The position numbers and the translations under genes were made by a program. A stretch of 64,000 nt of DNA from positions 398,461-462,460 of the forward strand of contig JAHBBC010000031.1 of assembly GCA_019915015.1 (NCBI GenBank), written 5' to 3'. The notes below the pieces were generated by a model. The model searched no databases. It had not been told where the DNA came from and saw nothing but the letters and a program-made list of their open reading frames with translations. The stretch's first letter is position 1, and each line of letters begins with the position of its first letter. Shown here piece after piece: positions 47,680 to 59,400 of the stretch. This stretch comes from Auriscalpium vulgare (Eukaryota > Basidiomycota > Agaricomycetes > Russulales > Auriscalpiaceae).

Positions 47680-48994
47680 ATGGCCCGTGCTACCTACCAC
47701 GATGAGATTATCGACGCATACATCACATATATGGCTATCCAGATGGCACTCATGCCTCCATCTTCAGCCACAGCTATGATGGAGCAGCTCCAACGCGATA
47801 GCTCAATCCTTCACACCATCCTATCCTCCCGCTACATCAACCCCCGTCCTCCCGTCGTTAAAGCCGGCAATCTCCAGCTTGCATGGGAGTATGCACAGGA
47901 TCCTGCCCATCACCACCGCTTATCAACATGCTCCGTGTCTCTCCCCACGTCTTCGACACTATCCTTGGCCTCATCGAGGGTCATCCCGTATCCAGAACAA
48001 CTCGAACACCCCGCAGGAGGATATCCGAACGCAATTAGCGGTGACCCTGTACCGTATGGGTCGCTATGGCAATGGCGCATCTCTCGAGGATATCAGCCGT
48101 GCAGCGGGCTGTTCAGAGGGCGCTGTGGAGCTATACACGGAGAGATGTCAGGAGGCGCTGATGTCCTTGCATGGGATGTTGTACGGCCGCTAACAGAGGA
48201 GGAGAAAGAGTCGAGAAAAGGTGGATTGATGAGCAGCTTGGTTTCACGGGATCCACCTGGAGGGAGGGATGGGTGATGTACGACGGGACAATTGTTGTCC
48301 TGTACAGTCGCCCCGGCCTCGACGGTGACGCGTACTACACAAGGAAGTGCAACTAGGTTCAACGTCCAGGTATGCTGGATATCTTCTAATAGCTCCTGAC
48401 TGACATATCTGTACACAGATTGGCAATACACCGTCGAATCTACGAATCGTTGACTATTCGCTTGGCATGACCGGTTCTGCTCATGATGCATCTGCTTGAG
48501 CATACTGCAGCTGTCAAGCATACCGACTGGTTCTTCAGAGGTGACGAGTTTGCATGGGTGACTCTGCGTACCCTGTCAGCTCGCGGACCATCCCAGTTCA
48601 CAAGAAACCAGCGTCGTTAGACCGCTCAAATGCCTTATTCGACAAACACGTAGCTCGCCTACGCGTTCGCTCTGAACACACCATGGGTGCACTCAAGGGC
48701 CGATGGCAATCCCTTCGTGGCTTACGGCTCAATATCCGTTACAATCGGGACCATATACGAGCGTGTCGGTGGATTTCATGTTGCATCATCTTGCACAACG
48801 CAGTGCTCGACATCGAAGGATGGGCGAGTGGGACAAGCTTTGCGACTTGGCACTCACGTGCTCAGGAAGAGGACGATAGGGGGGAGCCAGATGATCCTAT
48901 AGATGATGATATCACAGAGGATGATGATTGCGAGGCTAGGAGACGTGGCCTTGTGGCAGAAATAGTAGCCGCTCAACGAGCAGGACTTGTATAA
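47680..48994 (+). pseudogene. Harbinger DDE transposase (DDE_Tnp_4 type), frameshifted
   Basis: It starts MARATYHDEIIDAYITYMAI at 47680. The protein can be followed only by changing frame: MLRVSPHVFDTILGLIEGHP (after a shift near 47921), QNNSNTPQEDIRTQLAVTLY (after 47990), RVEKRWIDEQLGFTGSTWRE (shifts near 48180-48220), a broken join near 48352, an intron near 48371-48419, and DSAYPVSSRTIPVHKKPASL (after 48558). The acidic triad is still visible in VMYDGTIVVLY, IVDYSLGMTG..HD and RSEHTMGALKGRW. The C-terminus is acidic and ends RAGLV at TAA 48994. Most shifts fit single-base losses. It is inactive as read. Confidence 0.85.
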
Positions 48995-49114
48995 ATGAAC
49001 AAGATTAAATCTGAGATTGTAAAGAGTAAGAGAGATATAATCAGAAAGAAGAAAGGACTGTGTAGCATTAAATGAGAGGCTGCAGTTAGAAAGGACAAAA
49101 GCAAAATGATCAGA

Positions 49115-50697
49115 CTAAGCCTCGCTCCAACTCGTCTGGAACCACAGATGATCCTCGTCCAAGATCTCTGTCCAACTGCTCTCATCCCAGGGAGGACTAT
49201 TTCTCTCTGGCTTGTCATCTCGCTCTCGGGCTCATCATCCGGAGGTGTCGATGCGCGCGGCAGAGATGAAGGCGTCGATGCAGCGGTTGACATAGAGCCC
49301 GTGCGTGAGATGGAACGAGCGGGCGTAGCGGCGGCGACAACAGAGGAGGATTCTGAAGGCGCGATATATTTTCACGGAGATCTTGAAGCTGCAGCTGAAG
49401 GTCATCGTCAAGTGCTTCCGACTTGCGGCGATACTCATCGTTCGTCCACAAGCCAATCTGCAGCTCACGAAAGAGGCGGTCGTGGCGATCGCGAGCGTCT
49501 TGGCGAAGACTATTCATGTCATCGCGCAGCCTGTCGACAGCTTTGCGGATGTTCTCTTCCTTTGACACCGCAAAGCTACGCCTGCCACATGAATTAGTCC
49601 ACGTGCATTACCAACAACTAGTATTACTTACTCGATGGACTCCTTCAGTATGTCTTGAATGCCGGTGCGTGACGTGGGCTTGAAGCGACCCTTCAAGCTC
49701 TCCAGCTTCTCTTCCGACAGGTGTGCGGGAGTCTTCTTCGCACTTGCTTGCGACGAGGGCGGCACGCGGTTCTCTTTGGGAGTGTGGCGTCTGCGGTGGC
49801 GATCCCGGCCGGGTGCGGTCGCAGAAGAGTCTTGCGCGAGAGGCGCCGGGCCATCGTGAACGCGTAGGACGGGGTCTATGTCCTCTTCGCGCGGTTGCCG
49901 CACAGGTGGCGCGTCGTCGGGAGGCTGATAGTGCACTGTGCGGTGACCGTCCGGACCAACCCCAGTCGTGATGATGATCGGGTTTTCATTGGGCGGGTGG
50001 CAAGGATCGCGTGAATTCGGGGGAAGACAGCGAACTCGGCCTCGATCTCCTCTGCACAGGATGTGTTAGCCTCCAGCGTGCTCATCGGAGATCACAAAAT
50101 GAACTTACGCCAGATATTCTTGTGGCGTGCATCGGTATCCTCGGATGGGCCATCTGGCCCTATGTAGCAGACCAAATACTCATCTGGACCATCGTCGGCA
50201 TCACCTGTGTCGACGATGGCCTCATTCCCAGTGAGGACACCTCCACCCGTGCACTTAATGCGCCGAACCTTGGAGTGATAGGTGATGCGTAGCCTACACA
50301 AGCCTGTGAGCACGTATGAGGCATCCAATAAGGGTATGGACATACTGATTTATTTTCCCGAGCACCTTTGCTCCCAGACTGACGAAATCCGAGTCCGGAG
50401 CATCCTTCCAGAGGATGCGAGCAAGCCGCTGACCCGCTGCGACCTACTTTCTCCGCTTTTCTTCTGGAAAGATGTCAGTAACAAAGCCCAGATGATGCGT
50501 GGGCCACCTGCATACCTCACCACGCTTGTTACCAAACATAACCTTGCGATTTTGCGGCTGTTCGAGCTCGTGATGAGCTGCAGGAGCAGCTCATTTGGCT
50601 TCTTATTTGTGCCCCAGCTGATGTTCTCCTCACGGGATTTCTTGCCCGGAGCTGTCTCAGGCTGGTCGGAGTCCGAGCGGCCGCGTTTCCGGGGCAT
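49115..50697 (-). pseudogene. Second (companion) gene of the Harbinger element, frameshifted
   Basis: It starts MPRKRGRSDSDQPETAPGKK at 50697 with a basic, nuclear-signal-like N-terminus and SWGTNKKPNELLLQLITSSN. Further exons read AAGQRLARILWKDAPDSDFV, ITYHSKVRRIKCTGGGVLTG, EIEAEFAVFPRIHAILATRP, then after a one-base shift NENPIIITTGVGPDGHRTVH, and a coiled-coil ENIRKAVDRLRDDMNSLRQD. The end, ESSWTEILDEDHLWFQTSW, again lies in another frame (stop 49117-49115). Its place and opposite orientation match the DNA-binding accessory protein of Harbinger elements, which helps the transposase reach the inverted repeats. The fold is not certain. Confidence 0.7.
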
Positions 50698-50828
50698 TAA
50701 GAGAGTAGGAGAGTGTAGATTAAGGAGGTATCGCGAGGGAATGAGTGTGTGAGACACGAAGACGCCGCACAACGCGAGCGTCACCTAAAGTCACACGATT
50801 GTCACACATCGGGTCACTTATGCCGCGG

Positions 50829-50896
50829 GCCGAATCGAAAACGAAAGGCGTTTGAAAACGAAACGGAAACGAAAACGGTCTACTCTGAGCTCCCCT
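50829..50896 (-). repeat. Right terminal inverted repeat, 68 bp
   Basis: Perfect inverted copy of the left repeat, with its outer end at 50896 followed by the ATT duplication (50897-50899). Confidence 0.95.
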
Positions 50897-51348
50897 ATTG
50901 ATGGGGTGAGGAGACAGGCGCCGACCGTCCCACCGCTTTTGAGGGCGTGTTGCTGGTGGTGTCTGCTGAGGATGCGCTGGACGTCAGAGCGAGAGCGAGC
51001 GAGCGGCGCACACCGTGAGCGAGTGCAGGGTCGCTGACGACGCGCAGGAGCCTGTTGCCACCGGGGACCCGCCAAGACTCGGCTCAGCGTCGATCATTTT
51101 TCATTTACGAGAGCTGCGATCCTCCCGACTCTCCAGTGGAACATCTGACCGCACTGTTATATTCCAGCACGGTTCCATACCGTTGATGGCCGTCCACCAA
51201 TGAGCAGCCCGCTACGGACCATAAGTGACCGCATGCTTATCACGTCAGCTCGACCCTGCGAGCCAGTCGCGCGGGAGGAGGACCCCGGCGACCCCAGATC
51301 TCGCTGACGCACGGCGGCGGACGGCGCGTCTCCGAACCCACACCGACC
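50897..51348. promoter_or_regulatory. Upstream region of IST1, starting with the right ATT duplication
   Basis: 452 bases between the transposon end and the IST1 start. No gene is recognised. Confidence 0.4.
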
Positions 51349-52615
51349 ATGCCGCCGTGGAACGCGACCAAAGCAAAGGCATGTCGGCCGCTGTCCGTCT
51401 AGTAGCCTCCAACCTGCACTCCTAATACATCGCCCCTTGTCTCCCAGGTCCAGCTCCGGTAGGGTCACCTCAATCTGCTGCCCCCGCCGCCTCCCTGATC
51501 TTCTCCGCGCAGCCTCTCTGTCCAGCGGTTGCGCACCCTGCAGGAGAAGAAGGAGGCACAGGCCAAGGCCGCCCGTCGTGATGTCGCCACCCTGCTGGAG
51601 CGTGGCAAGACCGAGACCGCCAGGATCAGAGTTGAGAACAGTGAGAAATCTCTATCCTCACATCGTCAGGCTTATCGTTCCTGCATCGCCGCAGTCATCA
51701 ATGAGGACGTCTACCTCGAGCTTCTGGAGCTCATCGAACTCTACTGCGAGCTGTTGATAGCGCGCTTTGGACTGGTCGACCAGAAGTGAGTGCCTCGCGC
51801 GTGCATGTGCGGCCGACCTGCCGACCGCACTCTTCCCAGTACGCGGGAGCCCGATCCGGCCGTCTACGAGGGCGTATGCTGCATCATACACGCCGCACCC
51901 AGAACAGAACTCAAAGGCACGTCTCCGTGCCATGTGCGATGCCGATGTCCACGCGCCGGGCTTACCCCCATCTCCGCACCGCAGAGCTGCACATCCTGCG
52001 CGATCTTCTCATGCACAAATACGGGCGCGAGTTCTCGGCGGCGGTCATGGAAAACCGGGATGGCTGCGTTAGCGATAGGGTGCGTGGGCCTGGCGCGGCT
52101 GTTGCCCGCAGTTCGGCAAAATCTCCAGGTCCTCCTTGGAACTAAATTTTAAAATAGGTGATGAAGAAGCTGAGCGTCGAAATGCCGTCTGCTGAGCTAG
52201 TCGACGCTTACCTGACCGAGATCGCCAAAGGGTACGGTGTCCGGTGGACATCGCCCAGCATGCCTGCGCCAGGGCCGAGCGGCGGGGAAGATAGCACCGG
52301 CGGAGGAGATGTGAAGGTGCGCTCTGTGCGATCACCCAGCGTGGTCATGCTCCTGCTCTGGTTTGCCTGACCTGCCCATCCCCGCAGGAAGCGCTCTCGG
52401 AGATACCGTCCGGGGACGTCGCGGACGCGTCCAGCGCGGCTGGCCCGCAGAGCGGAGGTCAGAAGACGCCAAAGCTTCCCGACCTCCCTCCCACCGAGGA
52501 TGAGGATGGAAAGCAGCAGGCAGGCGGCCCGACACAGCCTTCTGGGCCGCCGCCACCTCCGGAAGATGAATTCACGATTCTGGCCAAACGGTTCGAGGCG
52601 CTGAAGAAGCGCTAG
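51349..52615 (+). CDS. IST1: ESCRT-III-associated protein Ist1
   Basis: Exon 1 (51349-51378) reads MPPWNATKAK. The next intron (51379-51447) starts with GC (aag|gcatgt..cccag). Exon 2 is 11 bases (51448-51458, VQLR). Exon 3, from 51513, gives LSVQRLRTLQEKKEAQAKAA and RRDVATLLERGKTETARIRV. Later IINEDVYLELLELIELYCEL, LHILRDLLMHKYGREFSAAV, MENRDGCVSDRVMKKLSVEM and PSAELVDAYLTEIAKGYGVR complete the IST1 domain. A Pro/Ser-rich linker ends EDEFTILAKRFEALKKR, a C-terminal motif of the type that binds the Vps4 MIT domain. It regulates Vps4 and multivesicular-body sorting. Confidence 0.92.
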
Positions 52616-53618
52616 GTGCGGGTGGGCAGCCTACGTACATTATCTGAGAGCATATGCCGCAGTTGGACGAGGGTGACGTTCGCAAAATGTATTCTGAACC
52701 ACATGTCTTTTTGACCGAGTGTATCCCTTAGTCCGACGACTCGTGCCCGCACGGCTAAGTTGGCAGGCTTCTGCTTAGGTCAACGATCGCATCTCAGGAA
52801 ACCGTCGGTGTAAGACGGGCTGGACCCGAACACTGTTTTATCGGAACGTGTTTGCGCCAAAGGTATCGTCAGGAGGTGAGGCATAGACGCAAGGCGGTCA
52901 AGGGTTCGGCGCTTGTGTGTCAGACGTGCGAGGGTGCAAAAATATGTGACGAAGGACGCGGCCTAGGTCGCGGACGTGCTTCTCGCGCTTCTTTGGAACC
53001 CAGTGTGTATTTAGAGCCAGAACCGAGGTCGATACCGAGGCTCCTGGACGGGGGCGACTGCGACGATGCCAGGATACTGATGGGTGAGGCCTGTGAGGCC
53101 TTCGGTCAGAAGTCAACCCCGCCCACGACGTAAGTGACGAAAGGATGCTGCGACGCCTGCCGGCGCATCATGGCGTTCGACGGCGCCAGGGCTGTGGCGG
53201 CACGGTGGGGATGATGAACGGGCAGGAACTAGCGGCGGTCCCGAGACATATATATAATATTTATCGCGATGTGTGTCGGGGCGAAGGATAGAGACCGGAA
53301 ACACGAGGGCATCCAGTCACTAGGGTCAGGGAGAGTTGGCGACGACAAAAGGAAGGGGATAAGTAAGAGAGGCGCCGAGAGCAAGTGCGAGGACGAACGA
53401 GACGAGAGAGGATCAGGATGTGTGCAACGGCGGTGTTGGTGCGAGCGCCGACCATGCCGGGCCTTGCCGACGGAAACCCAGAGCATTATCCGCCGGCAAA
53501 GGTGCGTCTCTCTCGCACCGCGTCTCCCGCCTCAGAGACTCCGCGAACCCCAAACTCAATCTGCTCTATATAACCCCTCCCATGCCCCCTTGCACCCACC
53601 CTTGCACTCCCGCCAGCC
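52616..53618. promoter_or_regulatory. Long spacer; promoter of the methyltransferase gene with TATA box
   Basis: 1,003 bases between tandem genes. A TATA box (tatataa, 53567-53573) lies 46 bases before the methyltransferase ATG. A second AT-rich tract (catatatataatattta) is at about 53247-53263. Open frames here are short and do not resemble a family. Confidence 0.5.
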
Positions 53619-55063
53619 ATGCACGACGACCACGACTCAGACACTGAATCAGACATCTTCCCTGTCTCCTCCGCACACTCAGTCGCTTCCTCCGCAACCT
53701 CCTATGATGTCTCCATGCGCTCAGCCTCACCCGCACCCTCCGTCTACTCCGTCACAAGTTCTCTCCGCGCCCAGGCATACCGTCACGAGTACGGCAGAGG
53801 CCTGAACAACTACTCGGAGGTCTACCGCCTCCCCGCGGACGACGAAGAACTCGACAGGCTCGGTGCGTCCCCCGCCTCCCCCGCCTCCCCCTCGCTCACC
53901 TCTTTATCAGATAAACAGCACGCCATGTTCCGCAAGATGATGGGTCCGTATGCTCCGCCCATGGACGAGGTCATGACGGAGGGTACCCACGGCGACCCCA
54001 AGACCGTGCTTGATCTCGGCTGTGGCAGCGGCAGCTGGTACGTGTGTCCGTCCCACACCTGTCGGGATCGTCGCTCACGTCCGCGTCAGGATCATGGACG
54101 TTGCGCGCGACTTCCCGCTCAGCCAATGCGTCGCGGTTGACCTGGTCCCAATGCAGGCTATGCAAGTTGATTCAGACTCTCTCGACGACGTCGAAGATGA
54201 TGACCTCTTCCTATCATTTTCAGAGAGATGCCTGAGAATGTCAGGTACCGCCCCGCCCACATAACCCCCGCTTTCTCTCTCGCTCACTATTTCTATCTTA
54301 GGAGCGAAGTCGACGATATCAATTTGGGCCTGCAGCACTTTTACGGCGACTTCAACGTGGTGCACGCGCGCCTCATATCTTCTGGGGTGAGTCTGCATTC
54401 CCGCGCACATTCAGCGTTGTGTCGGTCCACGAAAGTTGCGACGCTGACGCCCTGTCCCACAGATTAAGGACTATCAGACTTTGATAGATCACATGTGCCA
54501 GACCCTCCGACCGGACGGCCTTCTGGATCTGTACGAGTTTGACTTTCGGGTATATGACAAGGACCACCGACCAATATTCACCGATACGGCCTCCATGAAC
54601 CCGCCGTGGTTCCCTCGTTGGATGAATTTCCTCAATATGGCTGTGCGGCAGCGCGGCGGCAGTCCCGACGCGGCGAACATGCTCTACCCATGGATATCGC
54701 AACGCACAGATGTCAGGGACGTTGTGTACCGGGAATTCTACATCCCCACCGCACCATTTATGTCGCGGCGCGAGCCTGACTATCACTTCAAGCGGTCAAT
54801 ATCCGAGACGTTCCGCGACGATATCTATGTCAGCTGCTTTCCTCCGCTCTCGTCCATGCGAAGACTCTCACGCCAACCTTTTTTTCTTTTCTTTGAATCA
54901 GTCATTCCTTGCGTCAGGTCGGCCGCTTCTGTTGGGAAGCGGTTTGGCGGAGTCGCTCGTGGATCAGTTGCAGGATAACGCCCGTCAAGAGCTCAAGGAA
55001 GCGCGGACAGTCACCTATGTCCGCCTCGAGAATGTTTACGCTCGCAAGCTCCCTCTATCATAG
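53619..55063 (+). CDS. SAM-dependent methyltransferase
   Basis: The first about 70 residues are Ser-rich and disordered (MHDDHDSDTESDIFPVSSAH). Then come AYRHEYGRGLNNYSEVYRLP, DKQHAMFRKMMGPYAPPMDE and the SAM-binding motif I KTVLDLGCGSGSW|IMDVARDF with the acidic residue of motif II in VAVDLVPMQ. Downstream are DYQTLIDHMCQTLRPDGLLD and LYEFDFRV, motifs of a class I methyltransferase fold. The C-terminus is LKEARTVTYVRLENVYARKL-PLS. The layout resembles LaeA-like and other fungal secondary-metabolism methyltransferases, but the substrate is unknown and no biosynthetic cluster is next to it. Confidence 0.85.
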
Positions 55064-56468
55064 CATCATATCTGTCTTTCGTCTCCATCTGTAGCTGTAT
55101 GATTTTCACTCTTGTCTTGCCTTGTTTTTGTATCTTGGGTCATACATCACATCATCATCATCATTATCTAGTTACCCCACACTGGAGTTCATTGCTCTCA
55201 TGATATTTTATCGACAACGTACATCTCCCCACAGCCTGGTTCCAAAGGTCAGCTGATATTTGCTTCAAAGTTTCCCAGTCTCGCTGTCAGATGCCCGCAG
55301 GCTCAATCGAGCTCATCAAGAATACGCCTGGTTGCTAAGGCAAACTGCCCGCCGACGGAACATTTCAGCCGCTGTCCGCATAGATACGCCTGTGGGACGA
55401 GCAGACCGTTCTGGCGCGCACAGAAGGAGCAGCTACGGTACGTGTCGTTGTCGACGTGTCGGTGGAGATAGGGGCGTGCTGCCCATGGCTGTACACCGCC
55501 TGAGAACTGAGGACGGCGCGGCCAAGGCGAAGGCAGCCAACGAGGCAGCCGGAGGCCGCGAAAGGCGTTCCTGGCGAACGATGACGTGGGCGCGGACGGT
55601 CGGCGGGTATAACAGCGTAGTCGGACGCTTTCACCTGCCTCGTGCGGCTGCTGCGAGGGGATGAGACGTACTCCCATGCCTTCGAAGAGAAGGAACAGAA
55701 ACGTGGGGCAGACACTGGCGCCGGCACGAACCTAACCTGCGCCGAGGATAGCGCGCGCTGAGATATTGCGGACGGGGCGGCGTCGGTGAGCGTCTCGGAG
55801 GGCTTGCTTTACACAACATCTGTCAGAGGACGTCCGGAGCGCCGAAATGCAGGTGAATGGAGCTCACATGGTGTTGGAGACAGCGTGTCGCGTGGGTCAC
55901 CAGTGCTTGGTGGGGATGGCTTGCCATGCTGTGTGTATTCGCGATGGGACTCAGATGATCGAACGGGACTCGGAGCGCTGCGAGGCGAGGGCCCACGGCG
56001 GGCCAGAGAGTAACACCGCGAGTTGGCGCACGAGAGCAAGCTGGCGCCGGCAGAAGGAAAGCAAAATCATTGCCAACACCGCGGCTGAGCCTCGCGCAGG
56101 ATTCACAGACCAGCTGCCGGTGATTCTGCACCCGGCCACAGTGCACACCGGCAACGACTCGTGCACAAATCCGCCGAGCGTCGTGTGCTTGAGCCAGAAC
56201 TTCGCAGAACGCGACATACAGAAGATGGCCGGAACAGAATTCGATCAACCGCGGCGTATGCGGTGTTGCCAGAAGCATTATTGCTGCGTTTGCGTCGTCC
56301 AGAACGCACTGCGCGCTCGGTGAGAGGAATGTCAGAGGGACCCTCGACACCGCCAGCGGAAATGCCTGGGCCGCGCGGACACCGAACCGCCGCCGCGGCG
56401 CAACGTCCAGTCAAGTTGGTGACTTGCCTCAGCGCCGTCGCCTCTGTGACTTGACTGCAGACGATGCC
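55064..56468. other. 1.4-kb spacer with one doubtful minus-strand gene candidate
   Basis: No recognised gene. An ATC microsatellite lies at about 55151-55165 in the methyltransferase 3' region. On the minus strand a chain with good splice sites can be built from ATG 55906 (MASHPHQALVTHATRCLQHH) through donors and acceptors near 55846/55798, 55730/55674 and 55629/55565 to TGA at about 55303. The product is Arg/Pro-rich and unlike anything I know. The right end must hold the SKI2 promoter. Confidence 0.3.
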
Positions 56469-59400
56469 ATGACGTCCACCATCGCGCACGCAGTCGACGA
56501 AATCGTCGCACCCCGCCATGCCAACGCCGGGAAGATCTTGGCTGGACTTGGGCTGGACGAAATCCCCTCGCGCGCACAAATTCATCGCGAGATCGAGGAA
56601 CGGCTGCTCCTCCCGAAGGAATCGCTGCCTACACATTGGTTGCCGAGATACCAAATGTGAGTGCGATCATTGCTTGGCACATGTTGAGTGCGAAGCTGAC
56701 GCGTTTGGTCAGACACTGGGAGCATGAGTTGGAGATCCCGTCGCTCCTCACTCTTTCCCCCTCGCCACCACCTACGACGCTTTCATTCGTCCGGACGGGC
56801 CTCGGTGGGCACGTCACAGGATACTCAGAGGTTATTTTTGCTTTGAAGCAGAATTGACTTGGGGGGCTGATGGGACATGGACCTTAGGTGCCAAACCCTC
56901 CGGTCGTTACAGGCCTGACATCTACGTCCGTCGACCGCGCCCCAGGACCAAGCCAGAACTTTGTCAGAGGGAAATCAGGCTATGTGCCATTTTGGCCCGG
57001 TGGAATCGAGGTGGTCGTCCCGGACTCGACGGGAAATGGTCCTTCTGCGGCGACTTCCAAGGGTCTTCGAACTGTTCCTCCCGGGTTTTCGCGTGGTTGA
57101 GGCTTCCCGGCGAGGAGCCGGACAGCGCGGACCTTCTCGAGCTAGACGATGTGCAGGTAGAGCGCGAGCTAGTGCCCACCAGGTCTGTGTCGTTGTTCAT
57201 TCACCTTGTACCGGAAGCTCATTTCCAGACACGCTAGAACGGCCATATCGCCGCCGGCGACGTCTCAGGCAATCGACCGAGCCGCGGTGCTGACGGCGGC
57301 CAGCGGTCGTCTGAAATCGACGACCTTCTTCCGACATCTGTAAGTCCTGCCCCCGACACATGACTTCATATCTGAATTTCAACGTCTCTACTCGTCAGAG
57401 AGCGCAATTGAACCCGGTGTCGTCCGCTCATAGGCCAGTGAAGCGAACGGCGATCATGAAGAAGGATTGGGCTCGTGTTGTCGACGTGAACAAGCCCATG
57501 ACAAATTTCCGTCAGCTTGTGCCGGAGATGGCACACAAGGTACGTCGAAAGGCCTGGGTTCCCTAACTGTCCTCACGTCCATGTGGCGTAGTATCCGTTT
57601 GAGCTCGATACCTTCCAGAAGGAAGCGGTGTACCACCTGGAGATGGGCGACTCAGTCTTCGTCGCCGCGCATACATCCGCGGGTAAGACGGTCGTCGCCG
57701 AGTACGCTATCGCGCTCGCCGAAAAGCACATGACACGGTACGCGGCTTCTTGGGCGGGTGCCATTCACCATCCAGTGCTTATGAGCTACGTCGCAGAGCT
57801 ATCTACACATCTCCGATCAAAGCGTTATCCAATCAGAAGTTCCGCGACTTCAAGCAGACTTTCTCATCCAACTCCGTGGGCATCCTGACTGGGGACGTAC
57901 AAATCAATCCCGAGGCCAATTGTCTCATTATGACCACGGAGATTCTGCGTAGTATGTTGTACAAGGGCGCCGACCTAATTCGCGACGTCGAATTTGTCAT
58001 ATTCGACGAGGTGCACTACGTGAATGATGCTGAAGTAAGTTCTTAGGTCTCTTCTTCTAGGCAGTGAGAACAATTCTCAATGACAGTGCAGCGTGGCGTG
58101 GTCTGGGAAGAAGTCATCATCATGCTCCCCGACCACGTCAACATCATCTTGCTTTCGGCGACCGTTCCGAATGCGAAGGAATTTGCCGACTGGGTCGGGT
58201 AGGTTGTGTCGCGCGTCCTCTACGGCTCGGATCTCATTTTGCACGCAGACGAACAAAGAAGAAGGATATCTATGTCATTTATACCGCCAAGCGCCCTGTC
58301 CCCTTGGAGCATTACCTCTACGCTGGCCGCGAGATGTACAAGATCGTCGACGCGGACAGGAATTTCGTGGCTCTGGGGTACGTCCTCGTTCCCCGCTGAC
58401 ACTGCGTTTCCCAGACCCCTTCCTTTCTAGCTACAAAGAAGCCGGGGAAGCGCTACGTCGCAAGCAAGACAAAGAACGCGAGGCGGCTGGCCTACCTCCC
58501 GTCCAGCGCGTGGGGGCACGCGGTGCGGCTCCACAGCGCGGTCAACGCGGAGCACCTGGCGGGCGTGGCGGGCCACCGGCGCGCGGTGCCCCTCGAGGAG
58601 GCGCCGCTCGTGGCCCGACACGGACGTTCCACGTCGTAGACAAGAGCCTCTACATTCACCTCATTGGCCATCTACGAAAGAAGAACCTGTTGCCCGTCGT
58701 GGTCTTTACGCTCTCAAAAAAGCGGTGCGAGGAAAACGCATCGACGTTGACCAACGTGGATTTGTCGTCGGCGGTCGAGAAGAGCGAGGTCCACGTTACA
58801 ATTGAGAAAGCGGTGATGCGGCTGAAAGGTGGGTTTTCGGGTGCGCTGGGCATCGGGCGGCCGTTGACACTTTTTCTCAGGCTCGGACAGGAAGCTGCCA
58901 CAGATCGGCAGAATGAGAGATCTACTTTCACGGGGAATTGGTGTACATCACGGAGGGCTTCTCCCAATAGTTAAGGAGGTGACTATACTGGGCCGATCGT
59001 TATGAGTTTTTTGATTCACATACTGCTGACAGGTTGTTGAGATTCTATTCGCGCGGGGTTTAGTCAAGGTGCTCTTCGCCACGGAGACATTTGCTATGGT
59101 ACGATGGCCCTCCTGCAGGTCGTCCGGACACAGGCTGACGTATAATGCAGGGTGTGAACATGCCGGCTAAATGTGTAGTCTTCTCCGGTATCCGCAAGCA
59201 CGATGGTCGCAGTTTCCGGGAAATCCTGCCCGGAGAATATACCCAGATGGCTGGGAGAGCAGGGCGGCGTGGTCTGGACACCACAGGTACCGTAATCATT
59301 TTGGCGGGCGATGAGCTACCGGAGGTACGTCGTTTAATCAAATGCATGATGCTCTCCGGCGGCTGACGTTTTCTGTTGATCACAGCAAACAACCCTGCAG

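Larger units (their letters stand above)
47527..50896. mobile_element. PIF/Harbinger-type DNA transposon, 3.37 kb, degenerate genes
   Basis: The element is bounded by two perfectly matching 68-bp terminal inverted repeats (47527-47594 and 50829-50896) starting AGGGGAGCTCAGAG, and by a 3-bp direct duplication ATT at 47524-47526 and 50897-50899. It contains two convergent genes: a DDE transposase on the plus strand and a second, multi-exon gene on the minus strand. Such a pair, with a 3-bp target duplication, is the layout of PIF/Harbinger elements. Both genes carry frameshifts, so this copy is unlikely to move by itself but could be moved in trans. Confidence 0.9.

Noticed and set aside
47680..48994. 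Introns as the cause of the frame changes in the transposase
   Set aside because: Most changes occur within a few bases without GT..AG borders and inside otherwise continuous family motifs, so base losses fit better. Only 48371-48419 looks like an intron.
53247..53263. AT-rich tract as the methyltransferase TATA box
   Set aside because: It lies about 360 bases before the ATG; tatataa at 53567 is better placed.
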